Source: Ardenticatenia bacterium (GTDB taxonomy: Bacteria; Chloroflexota; Anaerolineae; Aggregatilineales; Aggregatilineaceae). From it: 6,638 nucleotides of DNA. The position numbers were made by a program, and so were the translations under genes. Positions 1 through 5,666 of the stretch are shown here, piece by piece (the first letter of the stretch is position 1; each line of letters starts with the position of its first letter). The stretch lies in NCBI GenBank assembly GCA_026984385.1, contig JALSSH010000603.1, positions 1 to 6,638 on the forward strand. The letters are read 5' to 3'. Under the pieces are notes generated by a model. The model made no database searches. It saw nothing but the letters and a program-made list of their open reading frames with translations, and was not told where the DNA came from.

Positions 1-582
1 ATTTTGTCGCATCAATGCAGAAGCCACATTGGTGGCGATAGTGGTGACACCGGCGCCAGCCTGGGGACTGTACACCACCACGATATGCCCCGCACCGGTG
101 AGCGGAGCAGCGCCGCTAGGACGACTCTCCGCCGTCGGCGCGGCCTGCACAGCAGACATGGCGGCTTCTTGAGCGCGCAACGGTGCGTTGCGCTCATAAA
201 CGCGCCGGATGGTGGTATAGAGGTCTTCGCTAGAGATCGGTTTGGTCAAAAAGTCTCGCGCACCGGCTAACATGGCCTTGCGCAAATAGTCCGGCTCGCT
301 TTGCACAGACATCATCACAATGGCCGTCGTGCGCACCGCCGCGCTGATCTCGCGTGTAGCGCTGATGCCGTCCATATCCGGCATGTTGATGTCCATCAGG
401 ACAACATCCGGCTTATATTTGTTCGCCAGCTCGATCGCTTCACGCCCGGTACTCGCGCCTTCGCCGCCGACAACCTCGATATCTTTTTCAAACGCCAGCA
501 GTTTGCGCAGGTTTTCGCGCGTTTCTCGAATGTCATCAACGATCAATACCTTGATGACTTCGCGTGTTTCCTCACCGCTCAT
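1..582 (-). CDS. cpaE: CpaE/TadZ-like Tad pilus assembly protein with N-terminal receiver domain (C-terminus cut by window edge)
   Basis: The first 194 residues of a longer protein are visible. Residues 10-118 form a CheY-like receiver with the acidic pair D16/D17, phospho-acceptor D64 (VLMDINMPDMDG), S92 and K114, so it looks phosphorylatable. A flexible Ala/Pro/Ser-rich linker (about 130-163) follows. At 166 a ParA/MinD-like fold starts (HIVVVYSPQAGAGVTTIATN), which is the CpaE/TadZ arrangement. Known role of the family: a cytoplasmic protein that localises the Tad/Flp pilus machine at the membrane. The P-loop is atypical: Q174 and V179 stand where ParA proteins have the signature and Walker A lysines. 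The ATG at 582 has AGAGGG nine bases upstream. It follows cpaB after a 157-base gap, consistent with a tad operon. An alternative is another receiver-MinD fusion; a pilus role is favoured by the neighbour. The ATPase core and C-terminus lie outside the window. Confidence 0.85.
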   Translation of the reverse strand, partial: MSGEETREVIKVLIVDDIRETRENLRKLLAFEKDIEVVGGEGASTGREAIELANKYKPDVVLMDINMPDMDGISATREISAAVRTTAIVMMSVQSEPDYLRKAMLAGARDFLTKPISSEDLYTTIRRVYERNAPLRAQEAAMSAVQAAPTAESRPSGAAPLTGAGHIVVVYSPQAGAGVTTIATNVASALMRQN

Positions 583-636
583 TCGCTCTGTCCCTCTAGC
601 TTAGCTCCCAAGCCTTATAACGTCCAACACGCCGCA

Positions 637-684
637 CTAAAAGAAGGTGTAAGAAAGTGTGCCCGAACGCCCTACAACGCTCAC
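637..684 (-). CDS. possible 15-residue leader peptide
   Basis: This tiny GTG-started reading frame (MSVVGRSGTLSYTFF) lies between cpaB and cpaE. Its only support is a near-perfect Shine-Dalgarno at 695-704 with GGAGG 12 bases before the GTG, which is longer than the usual spacing. No family is recognised. It ends 54 bases before the cpaE start. It could be a regulatory leader peptide, or the Shine-Dalgarno may be coincidental. Treat it as speculative. Confidence 0.15.
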   Translation of the reverse strand: MSVVGRSGTLSYTFF

Positions 685-694
685 GTTCCTGGCA

Positions 695-704
695 CACCTC
701 CTTT
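695..704 (-). promoter_or_regulatory. orphan consensus Shine-Dalgarno (AAAGGAGGTG)
   Basis: On the minus strand this reads AAAGGAGGTG, a 10-base match to the 16S rRNA 3'-end complement and stronger than any ribosome-binding site used by the genes here. It is about 112 bases before the cpaE ATG, and no ordinary gene follows it. The only suitably placed start is the GTG of a 15-codon frame (637-684). It may serve a leader peptide, act as a ribosome standby site, or be chance. Confidence 0.4.
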
Positions 705-723
705 GCTCAAGTTACCTTGCGCC

Positions 724-740
724 AGCGCGGGCGCCACGCT
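724..740 (-). other. stem-loop at the cpaB stop codon
   Basis: The transcript can fold a 7-bp stem (AGCGUGG pairing with CCGCGCU, one G-U pair) with a three-base loop. It starts at the last base of the cpaB TAA. No U-rich tract follows, so it does not look like a rho-independent terminator. It could protect the 3' end of the cpaB message or adjust expression between cpaB and cpaE. Short GC-rich hairpins arise often by chance in DNA of this composition. Confidence 0.3.
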
Positions 741-1942
741 TACTGTTCGGTTGTCTGATCGCTCAAGAAGTCAAAGAGCGTGCCGATATCAAAGCGCCGC
801 ACACTAGTAATCGGCGGTTCAAGCGCAAATTCCAGCGCGTTAGGCGGTGTCGCGTTGTAGTTACGGATCATGTAGTCCAACGTGACCGGGTCGGTGTTCA
901 CAACACGGCTGTCGCCCGCCGCCCGCAAAACCAGCGTAATCGGGATTTGTGCGTCCACCGCCCAAGTGAGCACCAGCGCGTCTTGCGGAGAGACGCCCAG
1001 CGTAATGATCAAAGGTTGATACGGTGTGGGCGAAGGTGGGGGTGTGACGGCCTGATTTTGCTGCTGAGCTGCGGCTTGTTCCCCGGGCGGCAAAACGGTC
1101 GCCATCTGGGTTGGTGTAGGCGTCAACCCAATGAACTTGCCCGTCTCGTCAAAATAGCCCACGTGCACCACAAAAGCGTTTTGTACGGTGTATTGCGTGA
1201 CCAAACGGGGACGTTGCGAAGGTTCACTCGGGCCGAGCAAAACGCCCTCGGGGGTCAAAGTGCTGGCTTCGGTACGCCCCTGGCGCGGTGCGCCAATGAC
1301 CAGCTCGCCCGTTTCCATCCGCGTGATGATCGAGATATTGTTCGGCAAGCGGGTTTGGAAGTCCGGATCGACATCCACAAACAGGAAGGACAAAATCACG
1401 TCTACAAAGTCCCCATCACGGATGCCGTAAGCCACCTGCCCTACGCCGGAGGGGTCCAGTGGGATGGAAACGGCCACCCAATTGCGGTCGTTTGGCAACG
1501 CATTGAGGATGGCGGCGGCGTCCGAACCTGTGCGGGCCACCTCATAAAGGTTGTCCACTACATAACGCTGCAAAACAGGCGACCCCCGAAAGATATCGGT
1601 GCGGGCCACCTTGCCGACCACGTCGTCCAGTTCTGTGAAGTAGTTACTCGCCTCTGGGAGTGCGTCTTTGGGCCAGGGCATGATGCCAACGCCGTTTTCC
1701 GGAATAACCATCCCGCGTGACATGTCTTGGAGGGCCACAACGATATTTTCGTACTCGATAATCGGCTGCGCAGGCGGTGCGCCTTCTCCGCCGTCACCCA
1801 CTGCCGCGCCCTCACCGGCAACCGCCGTGCCTTCACCTGTCGGCGCAGTTTCCTGGCCCTTGCCGCCCGACATCAGCACGACCACGGCCACGATGATCAA
1901 CAACGCCACAGCTCCCAACAAAATCAGCAATCGGCCTCGCAT
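740..1942 (-). CDS. cpaB: CpaB-like Flp/Tad pilus assembly protein (SAF and RcpC domains)
   Basis: This 400-residue protein has one N-terminal membrane segment (about 5-24) and then a low-complexity Gly/Glu/Ala stretch with repeated GEG (36-58). A SAF domain follows at about 66-128 (IVVALQDMSRGMVIPE, ending VGKVARTDIFRGSPVLQ). An RcpC/CpaB domain begins near 155 (VAVSIPLDP, then GIRDGDFVDVILSF) and resumes at 311-344 (LIITLGVSPQDALVLTWAVDA, then LVLRAAGD). The two halves are separated by a Gln/Pro-rich insert (about 274-310, PPPSPTP). CpaB proteins are membrane-anchored extracytoplasmic parts of the Tad pilus apparatus; about 250-300 residues is usual, so this one is long because of the two linkers. 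The ATG at 1942 has GGAGG seven bases upstream. Its neighbours are a cpaE-like gene downstream and a two-component pair upstream. Other SAF-domain proteins (FlgA-like) are less likely given the architecture. Confidence 0.82.
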   Translation of the reverse strand: MRGRLLILLGAVALLIIVAVVVLMSGGKGQETAPTGEGTAVAGEGAAVGDGGEGAPPAQPIIEYENIVVALQDMSRGMVIPENGVGIMPWPKDALPEASNYFTELDDVVGKVARTDIFRGSPVLQRYVVDNLYEVARTGSDAAAILNALPNDRNWVAVSIPLDPSGVGQVAYGIRDGDFVDVILSFLFVDVDPDFQTRLPNNISIITRMETGELVIGAPRQGRTEASTLTPEGVLLGPSEPSQRPRLVTQYTVQNAFVVHVGYFDETGKFIGLTPTPTQMATVLPPGEQAAAQQQNQAVTPPPSPTPYQPLIITLGVSPQDALVLTWAVDAQIPITLVLRAAGDSRVVNTDPVTLDYMIRNYNATPPNALEFALEPPITSVRRFDIGTLFDFLSDQTTEQ

Positions 1943-2021
1943 ATGCGTCCCTCCCAGCAGGGGTACGTTTCAGCCGGCAAAACGCCCCGCTCAATGATCA
2001 GAAAATGTACGCTTAGCTTTT

Positions 2022-2049
2022 AGTTTAGTCCGATGCGCCGTTTGCGCAA
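2022..2049 (-). promoter_or_regulatory. weak candidate promoter before cpaB
   Basis: On the minus strand TTGCGC (2044-2049) and TAAACT (2022-2027) are 16 bases apart, matching the sigma-70 consensus at 3/6 and 4/6 positions. It lies about 80 bases before the cpaB ATG in a 169-base gap, a sensible place for a pilus-specific promoter. The match is poor, and cpaB may instead be transcribed from upstream. Confidence 0.22.
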
Positions 2050-2051
2050 AC
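2040..2051. promoter_or_regulatory. 12-bp perfect palindrome GTTTGCGCAAAC, possible operator
   Basis: GTTTGCGCAAAC is its own reverse complement and sits in the non-coding gap between the kinase gene and cpaB, overlapping the -35 half of the weak promoter candidate there. Perfect palindromes of this length are typical of sites for dimeric regulators. No specific regulator can be named. Only one copy was noticed in the window. Confidence 0.35.
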
Positions 2052-2111
2052 AGTTCCACAGTCCTAGTTCGGTTAGAATCGCACAACCCACGTCGAAGAC
2101 ATGAGCCGTGT

Positions 2112-3206
2112 TCATTCTTCAACGTTTGCCGTCGCCGGAAGCATGATCACGTAGCGGGTCAGTTCGTCTTCTGCGCTTTGCACGTCCAGCGAGCCGCCCA
2201 CCAGCTCGATGCGGTCTCGTAGTGTGCGCAAGCCGGAAGCGTCTTCACTCGAGGCCGACGAAAAGACCGTATCCGGATCGAAGTTGCGCCCGTCGTGTTC
2301 AATCGTCGCTTTGACGGTGGTTGTGCCCACGTCCAGGACAATGGTCATGGAGCTGGCGTCCAACTCATCGCGCGCATAGCCCATGATGCTCTGGATGGCA
2401 CGGAACATCATCACTTCGATATGAGCGGGCAAACGGTGATCGTCGCCCAAAATATTGAGCTTGGCCTCGATGTTCGTCTTGTCCTGGAAAGCCTCCACAT
2501 AACGACGGGTGGTCGGCACCAAACCCAAATCGTCGAGCATCATCGGGCGCAAGTCAAAAATGAAGTCGCGCACCTTCAAAAACGTTTCGCTGGCTGCCGT
2601 CTTCAGGTTGCCCAGTTCTTCAGCGGCACGCGCAGGGTCACGGTCAAAGAGGCGTTGGCAAATTTCCGCTTGCAAGATGAAGTTGGTTAACGATTGAGCA
2701 GGCCCGTCATGCATCTGACGCGCCAGGCGTTGCCGTTCTTCTTCCTGCGCCTCTACCATGCTGATGATCGCCTTGGTAGAAAGCCCGCTTTGCTTACCGA
2801 AAAAGTCATCCGTGCCCGCGGCCACACCGCCCTCAGCCAATTGGTCCGGCTGCACACCGCGCAACATCGCCAACAAGCGCCCCAACAATTGCTCGATGTG
2901 CTGCAACTCTTCTTGATTGCCCTTGAGCTTGTCAAGCTGTCCTTGCATCGAAAGAAGGCGCGTTTTGGCGTCCAACGCATTATCATACGCCGCTTTGATA
3001 TCCGGACGTGGGATTGTGTCGAAGTTCGCTTCTACGCGGCTGAGCTGGGCGCTGATCGCCACGTTACGCTCGCGCAGGCGCTCTACTTCCAGTTGCGTTT
3101 GCACAATAAGTTGCTGATTTTCGCGGATGCGGGCCTGGATCTGTTCGTGTTCGGTCTCGATCTCGGCAAGCAAATCGTTCTTCAGCGAGGTAGCACCCTG
3201 GGACAT
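2112..3206 (-). CDS. soluble DegS-like sensor histidine kinase with degenerate ATP-binding domain
   Basis: The protein has 364 residues and no membrane segment. Residues 9-117 are long helices with coiled-coil character, including IPRPDIKAAYDNALDAKTRL (65-84), which resembles the DegS sensor region. A HisKA_3 dimerisation domain follows, with H166 in EEERQRLARQMHDGPAQSL. The conserved FDLRPMMLDDLGL (217-229) leads into a HATPase_c-like domain with G2-like GLRTLRDRIELVGGSLDVQS (325-344). The N box is badly altered: FRAIQSIMGYARDELDA (268-284) stands where FRIVQEALTNVxKHA-type sequence is expected, so the Asn and the basic/His positions are gone. G1 reads DGRNF rather than DGxGF, and the terminal GT motif is absent. 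Autophosphorylation may therefore be impaired. The ATG at 3206 has GAGGA nine bases upstream and is preferred over the GTG at 3227. It lies 24 bases after a response regulator gene, its likely partner. Confidence 0.87.
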   Translation of the reverse strand: MSQGATSLKNDLLAEIETEHEQIQARIRENQQLIVQTQLEVERLRERNVAISAQLSRVEANFDTIPRPDIKAAYDNALDAKTRLLSMQGQLDKLKGNQEELQHIEQLLGRLLAMLRGVQPDQLAEGGVAAGTDDFFGKQSGLSTKAIISMVEAQEEERQRLARQMHDGPAQSLTNFILQAEICQRLFDRDPARAAEELGNLKTAASETFLKVRDFIFDLRPMMLDDLGLVPTTRRYVEAFQDKTNIEAKLNILGDDHRLPAHIEVMMFRAIQSIMGYARDELDASSMTIVLDVGTTTVKATIEHDGRNFDPDTVFSSASSEDASGLRTLRDRIELVGGSLDVQSAEDELTRYVIMLPATANVEE

Positions 3207-3230
3207 GTTCACTTTTCCTCGTTGCACCTA

Positions 3231-3989
3231 TTAACCGTTATCGTCGCGTTCTGAGGGGGAAGTGCCATGTTGATCTGCGCTCACCCACCCCCGCACCCAG
3301 CCGCGTCGCAATGCATAGACCGCCGCTTGGGTCCTGTCGCGCACGTCGAGCTTTTTCAAAATAGAGGTCATATGGTTCTTCACCGTCTGGTGGCTGATGC
3401 CCAAAAGCTGGGCGATCTCTTTGTTGCTTTTGCCCTGCGTCACATAGCGCAAAATTTCCATTTCGCGCGGGCTGAGCGGCACAAAATGTTCGCCGGGGTC
3501 CACCATGTAAGGGCCGGTCGCCGCCTCCACGCCCGCATCCAACCAGGCTTTGACGCCGTCCGCATCCAACACGCGCCCTTCAACCACGAAATAGCCGCGC
3601 GCCACTGTGCGAACGATATTCACCAATTGTTCCGGCTCGATGTCCTTCGGGCAATACGCCGCTCCGCCGGAGCGCATCGCGTGGAGCACTTGCTCCATAT
3701 CGTCATAAGCGGTCAGAAGCACGATAGCCGTTGTAGCATGTTCCGACTTCAGGCGGCTGGCGACTTGCAAACCGTTGATGCCCGGCAAGTTAATATCCAG
3801 CAGCAGCACATCCGGTCGCAGACTGCGTACCAACTCCAACGCCTGTTCGCCGCTCCCCCCTTCTGCAACAACCTGTATATCTTCCTCTGCGTCAAAAATT
3901 CGTAACAATCCCTGGCGAAACACCGGATGATCGTCCACGATCAGCAGGCGAATTCGCCTCCGGTCTGCGCCTTCCACACCTTCCGACAT
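3231..3989 (-). CDS. NarL/FixJ (LuxR-type) response regulator, DegU-like
   Basis: This is a 252-residue DNA-binding response regulator. Residues 12-130 are a receiver with D19/D20, phospho-acceptor D65 (VLLLDINLPGINGL), T93 and K115, all intact. After a linker of about 35 residues, a LuxR-type helix-turn-helix spans about 170-232 (LSPREMEILRYVTQGKSNKE, then IAQLLGISHQTVKNHMTSIL). Members of the family are phosphorylated by a cognate HisKA_3 kinase and then bind promoter DNA as dimers. The kinase gene follows at once, so they form a two-component pair in one operon. The ATG at 3989 has GGAAGG ten bases upstream; an in-frame GTG at 4007 would add six residues but has a poorer ribosome-binding site. 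A promoter candidate lies upstream (4063-4091). The targets are unknown; the adjacent pilus genes are an inference from position. Confidence 0.93.
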   Translation of the reverse strand: MSEGVEGADRRRIRLLIVDDHPVFRQGLLRIFDAEEDIQVVAEGGSGEQALELVRSLRPDVLLLDINLPGINGLQVASRLKSEHATTAIVLLTAYDDMEQVLHAMRSGGAAYCPKDIEPEQLVNIVRTVARGYFVVEGRVLDADGVKAWLDAGVEAATGPYMVDPGEHFVPLSPREMEILRYVTQGKSNKEIAQLLGISHQTVKNHMTSILKKLDVRDRTQAAVYALRRGWVRGWVSADQHGTSPSERDDNG

Positions 3990-4054
3990 CGCCCGATAAC
4001 CTTCCACCCAAGCCCAGTAAATCGCCCGGGGCTACACAAATTTTCTCGCTTCAC

Positions 4055-4070
4055 CCTATCATAGCATAGG
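4055..4070. promoter_or_regulatory. inverted repeat CCTAT-N6-ATAGG over the -10 region
   Basis: Five-base arms CCTAT (4055-4059) and ATAGG (4066-4070) flank six bases and overlap the proposed -10 hexamer of the response regulator promoter. This layout would suit a repressor or autoregulatory site. The arms are short and chance is a real possibility. Confidence 0.2.
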
Positions 4071-4091
4071 ATGGAATGGGTAAAGTTGCAA
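4063..4091 (-). promoter_or_regulatory. candidate sigma-70 promoter of the two-component operon
   Basis: On the minus strand TTGCAA (4086-4091) and TATGCT (4063-4068) are separated by exactly 17 bases; each matches the consensus at 4/6. A second -10-like hexamer, TATGAT (4058-4063, 5/6), overlaps it but lacks a well-placed -35. The site lies 74 bases before the response regulator ATG, in a locally AT-rich part of a 129-base gap with no visible terminator for the upstream glycosyltransferase genes. It would drive the response regulator and kinase, and perhaps the pilus genes. Confidence 0.45.
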
Positions 4092-4118
4092 AACCTGACC
4101 TCAACAAGAATGATTCAC

Positions 4119-5666
4119 TTAAGGGCAATGCAGCGCGTAAACCGCCATATTGCCGCTGCCAGCGGCCACAGCATAGGGCGCATAGGTGGTATAAAGCAGC
4201 TCCAAACGCGGATCGTCGGCTGGGGCGGGGCGTTGATTGGGTAACACCATCACATAGCGCACATTGCGCGCACACATCATTCGCATCAGCGCCTCGCCAT
4301 CGCGGATAATCGGGACTACCTCCGGGCTAACCAGCCCCGCCAAGTCCAAGATCGGACGCGGCGCATAGTACCCCAGCGCGCCGATATCGTGCACGGCCAA
4401 CAACTCGTCCGTCGGCAAGTTTTCGCGCACCCAATGGGCGGTCTGCACCATCTCGCTGTTGATAATGCTCACGTCCAGCGTGTACTGCCGTGCCCCAATC
4501 CCCAAGAAGCCGAGCGTCGTCAAGACCGCCGTCAGCGCCAGGCTGCGGCTGAGCACGCGCGTCCAAGCAGCACGCCGTCCCCAGCGCAAAATGAGCAATG
4601 TTCCCCCCACCCCGTAGAGTAACAGATGGGGCAAGATCGGGATCACGTAGCGCCCATGATGGTAAGCCGCCGGCATCTTCACAGCATACGCGGAAAGGTC
4701 AAGCAGCGCCCACGCCAGCGGAAGCAGTCCGAGCACCGCGCGACGGTCAGCTCGCGCGCAACGTGCCACGTGCGCCGCGCCGACAAATACCGAGGGGGTC
4801 AAAGGCAATAGCCCACTCGCCGCTAACGGGCGAAGCATCTCAACGTAACGCGCCCAAAGCGCCCGCTCCAAAAATGGCGCGTTTTCCGCTTGTTTGGCGG
4901 CGGAGGTGTTCGGAAGCCACGTTCCCGCGATGTGATAGTTCAGCGCCAGGTACGGCACAACGCCCAACGCCCACCCCAACGTCACACCCAGCGCCCAACT
5001 CATATATTGACGGCGCGCGCCCGTAGGCCAAGCCAACAACGCAAACAGCCCCGCCAGCGCGATCAACCCCATGCCTTCCGGACGGGTCAGCGTGAGCAGC
5101 GCGCCGGCCAACCCAAAGCCCAACCCGTGTGCCCAAGCCCGTCGCAACGGGACGCGCGCGTCAGCCAAACGCTCATGGGCGCGCCAGGTGAGCAAAACCA
5201 GCCACACGCTCAGCGCGGCGAAAAGCGCCGTTTCCATGCCGGAAACCGCCGCCCAAACCAGATGCCAGCTTGTCACCAGCGCCAATCCCGTCCAAAGCCG
5301 AGCGCCGCGTAGCGCAGGAAAGATGCGCGTCGCCACGCGCGCGCCCAGTGCCCCCATCCACGCCAGCGCCGCCGCCCCCCACACAAACGCCCACAAGAAA
5401 AAATTCACGCCGAGGACATACCCCGCCGCCAACAACACGGTATAGGCGGGAGACGTGGTCGCCGTGCTCGGCACGCCGGGCACAAACGCCCACTCGCCCC
5501 GCTGCGCCAAGTTGCGCCCGTAGACCTGGTGAATCCACGAATCGTCCAGAGGGAAACCGATTCCCTCAGCGCTCAGCGCGGTGGCGAGCACAAAAAGCGC
5601 GACGCTCAACGCCGCCAGCGTCGCAAAGATCGCTTCCGAAGGGATGCGCCGTAGCCGTTGGGTCAT
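4119..5666 (-). CDS. polytopic GT-C family (GT39/ArnT-like) glycosyltransferase
   Basis: This 515-residue protein has roughly ten membrane segments. After the first (about 12-33) comes an outside loop with the acidic pair D41/D42 (GFPLDDSWIHQVYGRNLAQR) and PGVPSTATTSPAY (63-75). This matches the first-loop Asp motif and TSP motif of GT-C enzymes that use polyprenyl-phosphate sugars at the outer face of the membrane. Further family-like motifs are SGMETAL (142-148), TRPEG (194-198), GTWLPNT and YHHGRYVIPILPHLLL. The C-terminal 120 or so residues are soluble and probably extracytoplasmic (AVHDIGALGYYAPRPILDL). Its ATG overlaps the stop of the preceding glycosyltransferase gene (ATGA), with AGGAG 11 bases upstream, so translational coupling is likely. 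Sugar and acceptor cannot be told; a cell-envelope glycan or surface protein is plausible. Confidence 0.8.
   Translation of the reverse strand: MTQRLRRIPSEAIFATLAALSVALFVLATALSAEGIGFPLDDSWIHQVYGRNLAQRGEWAFVPGVPSTATTSPAYTVLLAAGYVLGVNFFLWAFVWGAAALAWMGALGARVATRIFPALRGARLWTGLALVTSWHLVWAAVSGMETALFAALSVWLVLLTWRAHERLADARVPLRRAWAHGLGFGLAGALLTLTRPEGMGLIALAGLFALLAWPTGARRQYMSWALGVTLGWALGVVPYLALNYHIAGTWLPNTSAAKQAENAPFLERALWARYVEMLRPLAASGLLPLTPSVFVGAAHVARCARADRRAVLGLLPLAWALLDLSAYAVKMPAAYHHGRYVIPILPHLLLYGVGGTLLILRWGRRAAWTRVLSRSLALTAVLTTLGFLGIGARQYTLDVSIINSEMVQTAHWVRENLPTDELLAVHDIGALGYYAPRPILDLAGLVSPEVVPIIRDGEALMRMMCARNVRYVMVLPNQRPAPADDPRLELLYTTYAPYAVAAGSGNMAVYALHCP

Noticed and set aside
724..740. Rho-independent terminator after cpaB
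   Set aside because: A stem-loop is possible, but no U-tract follows and cpaE lies just downstream in the same direction.
659..1720. Long plus-strand open frame of 353 codons
   Set aside because: It lies antisense to cpaB, is rich in Arg, His and Gln with no recognisable domain, and cpaB on the opposite strand has clear family motifs. It is a shadow of GC-rich coding sequence.
3207..3227. Upstream GTG start for the kinase, adding seven residues
   Set aside because: The GAGGA ribosome-binding site lies inside this extension and is correctly spaced for the ATG at 3206.
2694..3254. Plus-strand open frame of 186 codons
   Set aside because: It is antisense to the kinase N-terminal coiled coil; its Leu/His/Arg-rich composition mirrors the reverse complement of that region.
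3267..3905. Plus-strand open frame of 212 codons
   Set aside because: It is antisense to the well-defined response regulator and has no domain-like pattern.
3990..4007. Upstream GTG start for the response regulator, adding six residues
   Set aside because: GGAAGG is properly spaced for the ATG at 3989, while the GTG lacks a comparable site.
3990..4118. Terminator between the glycosyltransferase genes and the response regulator
   Set aside because: No stable stem followed by a T-run could be found; read-through cannot be excluded.
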